Source: Spirochaetota bacterium (lineage in GTDB: Bacteria > Spirochaetota > UBA4802 > UBA5368). Taken from it: 64,000 nt of DNA. A program made the translations under genes and the position numbers. The notes beneath the pieces are model-generated. The model saw only the letters and a program-made list of their open reading frames with translations. It made no database searches and was not told where the DNA came from. Shown here piece after piece: positions 7,426 to 14,318 of the stretch. Position 1 is the stretch's first letter; the number at the start of each line of letters is the position of its first letter. The stretch is taken from NCBI GenBank assembly GCA_004297825.1, contig SCSX01000053.1:1-64000 (forward strand), given 5' to 3'.

Positions 7426-8289
7426 CTACATGATCTCCCCGCGAATCGATATCGTGTAATCCTTGATGACGATATTTTTCCCCGCCTTCGCGAGCGCGGC
7501 GCTCACCACGCGCTCCACGCCGAAGCAGCAGGGAACCTCCATGTGCACCAATGTAATCGAGGAAATATCCTGTGTCGAGAATATCTCCGCCAGTTTCTCG
7601 ACGTATTCGTCCATCCCGTCATCGAGCTTGGGACAGAAAATCGCGAGCACCCTGTTTTTCAGGAAGCGCTGGTGGAAATTCGGATAGGTGAACGGGACGC
7701 AGTCGGCGGCGATCACCATGTCGGCGTTCTTTAAAAACGGCGCGCGCGGATTGAGCAGGTGCAACTGTACCGGCCACTGCCTGAGCTCCGTTTCCATTGC
7801 CACCTGCGCCTGGGGAGATGGGGACGCAGCGTGCGCGTCCCTGAAATCCATCGTTCGCGAGCCCGGGCATCCTCCGCCCGCGTGCGAGGCATGGGCATGT
7901 ACCGCTGCAACGGCTACTGGTTTCGGTGCTGCCGGTGTGGAGGGTTCCGGGTAATTATTTTCCTTTAAAAACTGCACTGCCTCATTATAATACCCGGTCT
8001 CGCCGTGTTCCTTCAGGTGATGCAGGTGCGCCCTGACGGTGTTGTCGCCCTGCCTGATAATGTTTTCCATGACCAGGCGCTCGTTGTAGGGCTCGGCCTC
8101 GCGCTCCTCGATCACGATCGCGCCTTCCGGGCACTCGCCGATACATGCCCCCAGCCCGTCGCAGAAAAGGTCGCTCACCAGGCGCGCCTTGCCGTCGATT
8201 ATCTGCAGCGCCCCCTCGGGACAACCCGGTACGCAGTTCCCGCACCCGTTGCATTTTTCTTCATCGATAAAAATTATGCTCCGTTTCAT
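7426..8289 (-). CDS. 4Fe-4S ferredoxin-type protein with conserved C-terminal domain
   Basis: A 287-aa protein. The N-terminal ~60 residues are a ferredoxin fold: CNGCGNCVPGCPEGAL gives one full cluster motif (C13, C16, C19, C23) and FCDGLGACIGECPEGAI a C-x5-C-x3-C variant (C43, C49, C53). A His-rich linker with GGGCPGSR (about 140-150) leads to a C-terminal domain (about 180-287) with MVIAADCVPF and MEVPCCFGVERVV. This is a known family of anaerobe redox proteins of unclear partner. It is the first gene of the MarR operon, with ribosome-binding site GTGAGGCGG. It could feed electrons to another operon member; that is inference. Confidence 0.88.
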   Translation of the reverse strand: MKRSIIFIDEEKCNGCGNCVPGCPEGALQIIDGKARLVSDLFCDGLGACIGECPEGAIVIEEREAEPYNERLVMENIIRQGDNTVRAHLHHLKEHGETGYYNEAVQFLKENNYPEPSTPAAPKPVAVAAVHAHASHAGGGCPGSRTMDFRDAHAASPSPQAQVAMETELRQWPVQLHLLNPRAPFLKNADMVIAADCVPFTYPNFHQRFLKNRVLAIFCPKLDDGMDEYVEKLAEIFSTQDISSITLVHMEVPCCFGVERVVSAALAKAGKNIVIKDYTISIRGEIM

Positions 8290-8306
8290 TTCCGCCTCAC
8301 ATTATC

Positions 8307-8321
8307 GTTAGGATTCCTAAC
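8307..8321. promoter_or_regulatory. MarR-type operator palindrome
   Basis: Perfect 7-1-7 inverted repeat GTTAGGATTCCTAAC, matching the TTAGG-n3-CCTAA shape typical of MarR/OhrR sites. It sits directly downstream of the predicted -10 of the leftward promoter and 18 bp before the ferredoxin start codon, the place for a repressor to block initiation. The only MarR gene in the window is the third gene of that operon. Confidence 0.72.
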
Positions 8322-8322
8322 C

Positions 8323-8349
8323 ATTATCGGTACCGTCTGTTTTTGTCAA
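8323..8349 (-). promoter_or_regulatory. Sigma-70-like promoter of the ferredoxin-MarR-cupin operon
   Basis: Read leftward: a perfect TTGACA (8344-8349) and GATAAT (8323-8328) with a 15-bp spacer, or the overlapping TAATGG with 17 bp. The predicted transcription start falls inside the palindrome at 8307-8321. Confidence 0.6.
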
Positions 8350-8636
8350 CAGAATTTTTGCGGCTATAATAATTTTTCGGGGAGAGAACGCTCAATCGGC
8401 AGGCTCCGGGGGTCCGATATCACCCGCGGCGGACGTCACAGTATCGTTTTCCATGAATCCTTTCCCCATGACCATGCGAGGCGCGCGTGCCGGGAGAATA
8501 AATTCCATTTTTTGGAAATCCGTTTCGGTTAGAATTTGACAAATTCCCCCGTGTACTGATAGACATGTTCAAAATCATTGCGCAATAATCGTATCCGCTC
8601 CCACGAGCCTTACACATCTCACTAGGAGGATCCTTA

Positions 8637-9878
8637 ATGTCGAACGAGAACAAACTCTTCGGTTTGGCTGCCGAAGGCGGCCGATGGATATTCGTCATTC
8701 TCTGCCTTGTCATGTACCTCTGTCTCGGAAGCGTCTATTCCTACAGCGTGTTTCTTCCCGAAATCAAGAAGATGCCGGACGTTACCGCGTTCCTGGGCAA
8801 CCTACCCTTCATGATTTTCCTCGCCTTCTTTTCCATCATGATGTTTTTCGGCGGAAGGCTCATGGAAAAGCTGGGCCCCAAAAAGCTCGCCCTTATCGGA
8901 GGCGTAATTGTCGGCCTTGGATGGGCGCTTTCGTACGTATCCGTCCAGATGCAGAGCATCTACATGCTCATCCTCACCTATGGTGTGGTCGCCGGCAGCG
9001 GCGTGGGTCTTACGTATGGCGCCCCTGTCGCGATTGCCGCCAAGTGGTTCCCCGACAAGAAAGGCCTTGCGGTCGGCCTCATGCTCGCGGGTTTCGGCGG
9101 ATCGGCGCTCATTACCGCCAACCTGGCGCAGGTACTTATCCCCTCCGTGGGACTCGGCATGACCTTCCTGTATTTCGGCATAGCCTTTGCGATAATCCTC
9201 GTCATCCTCGCGCTCCCGCTCAGCGTTCCCGTCGCGGGATGGAAACCCGCCGGCTGGAATCCCCCCGCGGGCGCCGCTTCATCGATCGACTTCGATTCAG
9301 GCGAAATGACGAAGACGAGCTCCTTCTGGGGCCTGTTCCTGTGCTACCTGTTCGGCTGCATCGCGGGCCTCATGGCGATCGGCGTATCCAAGTCGGTCGG
9401 CAACGAGATGATCAAGATCGACGGCGCTACCGGATCCATGCTCGTCGGTATATTCGCAATATTCAACGCGGTGGGTCGTCCGCTTTTCGGGACCCTTACC
9501 GACAAGCTTGCCCCAAAGGGCGCTGCGATCATCAACCTGGTCCTCATGCTCGTAGTATCCGTTATGATGCTGCTGGCGGGTGAAGGCGATGTCACGCTTT
9601 ACGTGATTGCGTTCTGCGGCTTCTGGCTTTCGCTGGGCGGCTGGCTCGCGATCGCGCCCACGTCCACCGCGACCTTCTTCGGCATGAAGAACTACGCGCG
9701 CAACTATGGCGTCGTCTTCTTCGCGTACGGCCTTGGCGCCATCATCGGCGGAATCATCTCCGGCCAGGCGAAGGACGCGTTCGGCTCCTACCAGGTCGCG
9801 TTCTACCCGACCGCGGCGCTCGCCGTCCTGGGACTTATCCTGACCGTTCTCTTCATCAAGACCCCTGCGAAAAAGTAG
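8637..9878 (+). CDS. OFA-family MFS transporter (oxalate/formate antiporter-like)
   Basis: A 413-aa inner-membrane carrier with 12 predicted transmembrane segments. The OFA-family pattern is clear: YSYSVFLPEIKK after helix 1, MMFFGGRLMEKLGPKKLALIG (loop 2-3, given in part as GGRLMEKLGPKK), GSGVGLTYGAPVAIAAKWFPDKKGLA in helix 4 and its loop, and FGTLTDKLAPKGA between helices 8 and 9. Family members exchange small carboxylates such as oxalate/formate or take up monocarboxylates, so the substrate here is open. AGGAGGATCCTTA ribosome-binding site. It is a single gene followed by a strong terminator. Confidence 0.9.
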   Translation: MSNENKLFGLAAEGGRWIFVILCLVMYLCLGSVYSYSVFLPEIKKMPDVTAFLGNLPFMIFLAFFSIMMFFGGRLMEKLGPKKLALIGGVIVGLGWALSYVSVQMQSIYMLILTYGVVAGSGVGLTYGAPVAIAAKWFPDKKGLAVGLMLAGFGGSALITANLAQVLIPSVGLGMTFLYFGIAFAIILVILALPLSVPVAGWKPAGWNPPAGAASSIDFDSGEMTKTSSFWGLFLCYLFGCIAGLMAIGVSKSVGNEMIKIDGATGSMLVGIFAIFNAVGRPLFGTLTDKLAPKGAAIINLVLMLVVSVMMLLAGEGDVTLYVIAFCGFWLSLGGWLAIAPTSTATFFGMKNYARNYGVVFFAYGLGAIIGGIISGQAKDAFGSYQVAFYPTAALAVLGLILTVLFIKTPAKK

Positions 9879-9901
9879 AAAGGTCACCGCATAGAATCCA
9901 A

Positions 9902-9929
9902 GGGGGGTGCCCCTGCACCCCCCATTTTA
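9902..9929 (+). terminator. Rho-independent terminator of the OFA transporter
   Basis: Perfect 9-bp stem GGGGGGTGC / GCACCCCCC with a CCCT loop, followed by ATTTTATTT, 23 bp after the transporter stop. Confidence 0.85.
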
Positions 9930-9963
9930 TTTGGTGCGCCCGTGCCGGGCGCACCAAATAAAA
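9925..9963. terminator. Bidirectional hairpin between convergent genes
   Basis: A 17-bp perfect stem (TTTTATTTGGTGCGCCC with its complement, 5-nt loop) preceded and followed by T/A runs, so it can end transcription from either side. It overlaps the tail of the neighbouring terminator. Confidence 0.75.
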
Positions 9964-9987
9964 AAGCGATTGGGTTATCCAATCGCT
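9961..9987 (-). terminator. Terminator of the small coiled-coil gene
   Basis: Read leftward: a 9-bp stem AGCGATTGG / CCAATCGCT with a 5-nt loop, followed by a run of five or more T. It lies 24 bp after the stop of the 66-aa gene. Confidence 0.75.
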
Positions 9988-10010
9988 GTTTGTCTCGAAA
10001 TAATTTCAGG

Positions 10011-10211
10011 CTATTTTCGTTTGGTTACAGAATTAATCATTTTCACCTTGCTGTTCTTCCTGATGCTGTCCATGATTTCCTTCTTGTATACGCCAACCTC
10101 CATGAGGCTGGTTTCGATTTCCTCTATTATATCGTGCTTGGCTATTTCGATCTCTTTCTTCAGCCGGTGCTCCATTTCCTGAAGGTAGGTAAGCACTACA
10201 TCATCGTTCAT
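10011..10211 (-). CDS. Small helical (coiled-coil) hypothetical protein
   Basis: 66 aa, highly charged, with heptad-like spacing through EMEHRLKKEIEIAKHDIIEE and a basic tail (KRK). No signal peptide or membrane segment. I do not recognise a family. It is supported as a real gene by a GAGGGG site 9 nt before ATG and by a dedicated terminator just after its stop. Its AT-richer codon use differs from the GC-rich neighbours. Confidence 0.6.
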   Translation of the reverse strand: MNDDVVLTYLQEMEHRLKKEIEIAKHDIIEEIETSLMEVGVYKKEIMDSIRKNSKVKMINSVTKRK

Positions 10212-10347
10212 CGCGTTTTACCCCTCATCAATTTTTATCGTCACTGTGCCTTCAACCCGGCACCCGATCCCGTCGGAACAGCGATTGAATGAAACCTTCC
10301 TCCCACCCTATGCTAAATTAAGCGCATTTCCTTTAAAATAGCAAGCA

Positions 10348-11070
10348 TCAATCGGCAATCATAAGGAAAAGCTTTTCTATAAAAACCTTGTCCTCGGCGT
10401 CCATGACCGCGATTATATTTTTATGGAGGCGCTTCTTCATCTCGCCGAATATTCCCCTTTTCTTGGCAAATGTTTTCGCGAACCCTAACGCATCTTTTAA
10501 AAGCTCATCGCGGTCCGCCGATGCCTTTTCGATGATATGGTGCTCGGCGAGCTCGGCGGCGCCCACGCGCCTGCCGCTGAGCTTCATCTCGTTGAATTTA
10601 TAGTAGGGGATCGCCTTCTTCACAAATTCGATCATCCCGGGAAGGAAGGGAATGCCTATGTTGACTTCCGGAAAACAGAAAAACCCCCGATCCGATTTCA
10701 TAAACCTGAAATCGCACGCGCATGAGAGAATAGCGCCGTTTCCGAACGCATGCCCGTTGATGGCCGCGATCACCGGTACGGGGAAAAGCATGATCTCCTG
10801 GAACACGCGGTTCATCTTGTACATGAATTCCTTAATGGAGTTGAAATCTTTTTCCCCCATCTTCCTGCCGAGCCATTCCACGTCGATTCCCAGGCAGAAG
10901 TTTTTCTCGTCGCTGGACGTGAGCACGATCGAGGTTACGGTCGCATCGGACTTGATCGCCTCCAGGGTCGCCAGCATCGTGTCCGCGAAATCCATGTTAT
11001 GCCTGTTTTCGCCGTTGTTCATCGTTACGACTGCTGCCGATTCATCCTTTTTCCACTCTATAATTGCCAT
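10348..11070 (-). CDS. Enoyl-CoA hydratase/isomerase (crotonase) family protein
   Basis: A 240-aa crotonase-fold protein. The oxyanion-hole loop INGHAFGNGAILSCACDFR (about residues 105-123) and PEVNIGIPFLPGM (about 134-146) are in place. The glutamate in PEVNIG corresponds to the second catalytic Glu of hydratases, but the first Glu position (usually GGGCEL) reads GNGAIL. It may therefore be an isomerase or another crotonase activity rather than a classical hydratase. AAGGAGTACTTT precedes ATG. A TetR-type palindrome lies about 105 bp upstream of its start, as expected for fatty-acid degradation genes. Substrate unknown. Confidence 0.85.
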   Translation of the reverse strand: MAIIEWKKDESAAVVTMNNGENRHNMDFADTMLATLEAIKSDATVTSIVLTSSDEKNFCLGIDVEWLGRKMGEKDFNSIKEFMYKMNRVFQEIMLFPVPVIAAINGHAFGNGAILSCACDFRFMKSDRGFFCFPEVNIGIPFLPGMIEFVKKAIPYYKFNEMKLSGRRVGAAELAEHHIIEKASADRDELLKDALGFAKTFAKKRGIFGEMKKRLHKNIIAVMDAEDKVFIEKLFLMIAD

Positions 11071-11175
11071 AAAGTACTCCTTCCCGTGGTGCTGGATTAT
11101 TGGATCATTTTATGGGCGGTACCCGGAATTACAATTCATTTTAAAGAAGCGTTTCAAAAAAGGAACCCGCTAAAC

Positions 11176-11213
11176 GAGTAAGCACTCATTCACAACTGAA
11201 CGAATGCTCACTC
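11176..11213. promoter_or_regulatory. TetR-type operator-like inverted repeat
   Basis: Two 19-bp half sites (GAGTAAGCACTCATTCACA and, on the other strand, GAGTGAGCATTCGTTCAGT) match at 15 of 19 positions. It lies between the divergent crotonase and SPT-like genes. The GAATGA/TCATTC core resembles operators of TetR regulators of acyl-CoA metabolism. No TetR gene is in the window. Confidence 0.5.
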
Positions 11214-11378
11214 AAAATTACATAGTATTGTTGCGCTGTTAGTTAATGATTATTTATATGATATATTATAAAAATATGATTGTATTTATAGTGTAGACTA
11301 TTATATAATGCGCCGTTCATATAAGTTCCATTGATATTCTTTTTTATATGAACATATGTAAAAGAAATGTTGCGCTAC

Positions 11379-11471
11379 TGCCGTCTCGCGCTCGCGGGGA
11401 GCCCCTGCGGGGGGCTTTTGAGGAGTTTCGCCCCTTAAAAGCCCGTAAAGACTGGAGTCATGCAACAAGTC
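11379..11471 (+). repeat. Dispersed ~92-bp palindromic intergenic repeat, copy A
   Basis: Begins TGCCGTCTCGCGC and ends ATGCAACAAGTC. The same unit, about 80% identical by eye and in reverse orientation, occurs at 55403-55494. It contains short inverted repeats (AGCCCC...GGGGCT) and no coding frame. Confidence 0.85.
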
Positions 11472-11495
11472 TAATAATTAAACTGGAGGATTTTC

Positions 11496-12710
11496 ATGGA
11501 TCTTTTCGATAAATGCAGGGATTTTACGCTGGCCGACGAGGTCAAAGCCATGGGGCTGTATCCATTTTTTCATCCGATTACCGGCAACGAGGGGCCAATC
11601 GTGTACATGAACAACCGCAAAACGGTCATGGCCGGATCCAATAACTATCTCGGACTTACCACCGACCCGCGCGTAAAGGAAGCCACGATAGCCGCAACCA
11701 GGAAATACGGCTCCGGATGTTCGGGCTCGCGCTTCCTGAACGGCAGTCTCGACATACATTTCGAGCTCGAGGAAAAACTGGCGGAATTCACGGGAAAAGA
11801 GGCCGCCCTTCTTTATAGCACCGGTTTCCAGACGAACCAGGGCGCCATCGTAGGGATCATCAAGAAGGGCGATTATATCATTTCCGACAAGGAAAACCAC
11901 GCGAGCATTATCCAGGGCTGCCTCATCGCGAAGGCGACGTGCGGCCCCGAGACGCTGGTCACGTACGAGCACAATGACATGATGGACCTTGAGCGCGTTA
12001 TCAGCCGCCTTCCCCTCGACGCAGGAAAGCTCATTGTCGTGGACGGTGTTTTCAGCATGAATGGAGACATCATCAACCTTCCGGAGGTCGTGCGCATTGC
12101 ACGGAAATACAACGCACGCATCATGTGCGATGACGCGCACAGCCTGGGCGTATTGGGGGACCTGGGACGCGGAACAGCGAACCATTTCGGACTCACCGCG
12201 GACACGGATATAATCATGGGCACGTTCAGCAAGAGCCTGGCTTCTCAGGGGGGGTTCATTTCTTCCGAAAAGAACGTCCTCAACTTCATCAAGCACAATT
12301 CCCCGGCGCTCATCTACAACGCGAGCATGCCCGCCGGCCAGGTTGCCGCGGTGCTCAAAGCCCTGGAAATCATGCAGGCGGAACCGGAGCGGATTCGCAA
12401 GCTGCATTCGAACGCCCGGAAGATCCGCACGGGGCTTAGGGACCTCGGCTTCAATGTCAAGGACGGCGAAACGCCGGTGGTCCCCATTCTCATAAACGGC
12501 GACGACATGCTGTTTACATTCAGGTTCTGGCGCAAGCTCCTGGATAATGGGGTTTTTTCCAATCCCGTGATATACCCGGCGGTACCGGTCGGTATGCAGT
12601 TGATCCGGCTCAGTTTCATGGCCACGCACGAGGACGAACACCTCGATTTCGTGCTCGACCGTTTCGAGAAAATCGGCCGCGAAACAAAGATTCTCGACAA
12701 CGTGGCGTAA
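11496..12710 (+). CDS. Alpha-oxoamine synthase, serine palmitoyltransferase-like
   Basis: A 404-aa PLP enzyme of the family that condenses an amino acid with an acyl-CoA. Key residues are present: His135 (NHAS) stacks on PLP, Asp212-His215 (CDDAHSLG) binds its ring, and Lys246 (GTFSKSLASQGG) forms the Schiff base. Several stretches match serine palmitoyltransferase better than KBL or BioF: AGSNNYLGL (46-54), YGSGCSGSRFLNGSLDIH (71-88), VVDGVFSMNGDI (181-192), and the C-terminal PAVPVGMQLIRLSFMATHEDEHL read in part. It would make 3-ketosphinganine from serine and acyl-CoA. A 3-ketosphinganine-reductase-like gene lies 9 kb away. GGAGG ribosome-binding site 8 nt upstream. KBL or another 2-oxoamine synthase remains possible. 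Confidence 0.78.
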   Translation: MDLFDKCRDFTLADEVKAMGLYPFFHPITGNEGPIVYMNNRKTVMAGSNNYLGLTTDPRVKEATIAATRKYGSGCSGSRFLNGSLDIHFELEEKLAEFTGKEAALLYSTGFQTNQGAIVGIIKKGDYIISDKENHASIIQGCLIAKATCGPETLVTYEHNDMMDLERVISRLPLDAGKLIVVDGVFSMNGDIINLPEVVRIARKYNARIMCDDAHSLGVLGDLGRGTANHFGLTADTDIIMGTFSKSLASQGGFISSEKNVLNFIKHNSPALIYNASMPAGQVAAVLKALEIMQAEPERIRKLHSNARKIRTGLRDLGFNVKDGETPVVPILINGDDMLFTFRFWRKLLDNGVFSNPVIYPAVPVGMQLIRLSFMATHEDEHLDFVLDRFEKIGRETKILDNVA

Positions 12711-12763
12711 CGGTATCCGGATCGCCGGAAATGAAGACGAAGAAGCCACCAGGTGCGTCGCAA

Positions 12764-12796
12764 TCGTAGAGACGTCCCGCCGGGACGTCTCTACGA
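12764..12796. repeat. GTAGAGACG-type REP-like hairpin, copy 1
   Basis: Perfect 16-bp arms TCGTAGAGACGTCCCG and complement around a single base, between two convergent genes. A related hairpin with the same TAGAGACG ends lies at 42825-42857. There is no T-run after it, so a classical terminator is less likely. Confidence 0.8.
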
Positions 12797-12802
12797 TGAC
12801 GA

Positions 12803-13789
12803 CTACAATTTAAAATCCTTCCTTGTGAACAGTATCACACACGCGTCCACCGAGTCCCCGTCGTAGAGAGATCCCCGGTTCGCGGTGATCTCTTCCAGCG
12901 ATTTGTCGATACCCAGTGCGGCGCGGTAGGGCCTGTGCGAGGCCATGGCTTCGACCACGTCGGCGACTGCGATCACGCGGGACTCCTTGTGTATCTGCTC
13001 CCCCTGCAGCCCCTGGGGATACCCGGACCCGTCGATCTTCTCATGGTGCTGGTGGACGATTTCCGCCACGGGCCAGGGGAATTCTATGTTTTTTAATATA
13101 TCGTACCCCACCTGCGCATGCGTCTTGATAAGCCCGTATTCGAGGGGAAGGAGTTTGCCGGGACGGCTCAAAATTTCGGCGGGTATGGATATTTTGCCCA
13201 GATCGTGTATCACCCCCGCCATGCGAATGCCGTCGATCTGGTCATCGGTGAGCCAGAGCTCCTTCGCGATCGCGCGGGCGAGGTTCGCCACCCGTTTCTG
13301 GTGCCCCGCCGTGTACGGATCCCTTGTTTCCACCGTGAACACCATCGCCTCGATGATGGCGTTCATCGCGTTCCTGAGCTTCTGCAGCGTTTTCCGGGAT
13401 ACGTCTTCCGCCTTTTTTTTCGAGGTGATATCCCTGAACACGAACACGACACCGGTATTGTTCCCGTTTTCGTCCTGGACGGGTGACGCGTTGAAGCTGA
13501 TGGCGATATCGTGCCCCTCACGGCTTACCATTATGGAGCTCTCGTTCTCCACCGTGCTGCCGTCGGAAAGCACCTTGACGACGGGGTCGTCGATAATCGC
13601 CCGAGTATCCTCGTTGATGATGGTGAACAGCTTGATCAGGTCTTTGCCGAGCGCCTCTTCGTTGGTCCAACCCGTCAGGTTTTCACCCGCGTAATTCATA
13701 AAGGTTACAAGGCGATCCCTGTCGGTGGTTATGACCGCGTCACCGATACATTTTAATGTGGTCGAGAGCCATTGGTCGATGTGCTGCAT
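12803..13789 (-). CDS. PAS - HD-GYP domain protein (probable c-di-GMP phosphodiesterase)
   Basis: 328 aa. An N-terminal PAS domain (about residues 8-125, with GENLTGWTNEEALGKDLI and a VVFVFRDITSKKKAE exit) is followed by an HD-GYP domain (about 140-325). The metal-binding HD pair is in HDLGK (195-199), and the signature HHEKIDGSGYP (248-258) carries the GYP triplet, so hydrolysis of cyclic di-GMP is expected. No membrane segment, so it is cytosolic. The ribosome-binding site is weak. It is convergent with the SPT-like gene. A PilZ protein at 20.2 kb is another c-di-GMP element in the window. Confidence 0.9.
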   Translation of the reverse strand: MQHIDQWLSTTLKCIGDAVITTDRDRLVTFMNYAGENLTGWTNEEALGKDLIKLFTIINEDTRAIIDDPVVKVLSDGSTVENESSIMVSREGHDIAISFNASPVQDENGNNTGVVFVFRDITSKKKAEDVSRKTLQKLRNAMNAIIEAMVFTVETRDPYTAGHQKRVANLARAIAKELWLTDDQIDGIRMAGVIHDLGKISIPAEILSRPGKLLPLEYGLIKTHAQVGYDILKNIEFPWPVAEIVHQHHEKIDGSGYPQGLQGEQIHKESRVIAVADVVEAMASHRPYRAALGIDKSLEEITANRGSLYDGDSVDACVILFTRKDFKL

Positions 13790-13950
13790 GGTCTTTTGTG
13801 TGAAGAAATGCTGTTTTCTATATAGTAGCTCATCATAGCTTCCATTCTACAAATATCAAGATTTTTCTCACCCCCGGGAAAACCCCGTCATGCGCCTCTT
13901 TTCATATTGTGCTTGTGCTCACGCGCGAGGAAGAAGTATGGTGACCTTAA

Positions 13951-14304
<354 letters not shown>

Positions 14305-14318
14305 TATTTTTCAATGTC

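Larger units (their letters stand above)
8290..8636. other. Divergent intergenic region, ferredoxin operon / OFA transporter
   Basis: 347 bp without a convincing gene. The left end holds the MarR operator and leftward promoter described separately. The right end holds a TTGACA at 8536-8541 followed by an imperfect -10 near 8557-8564, a plausible rightward promoter for the transporter, and its ribosome-binding site AGGAGG at 8625-8630. The middle shows nothing I can name. Confidence 0.5.
11071..11495. other. Divergent intergenic region, crotonase / SPT-like gene
   Basis: 425 bp without a gene. It holds the TetR-like palindrome (11176-11213), then a strikingly AT-rich stretch (about 11215-11365) and then the ~92-bp dispersed repeat (11379-11471) that ends about 24 bp before the SPT-like start codon. 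The AT-rich part may contain promoters, but I cannot single one out. Confidence 0.5.

Noticed and set aside
12764-12796. Perfect palindrome read as a terminator
   Set aside because: No T-run follows on either strand, and a sequence relative occurs elsewhere, so a REP-like repeat is the better call.
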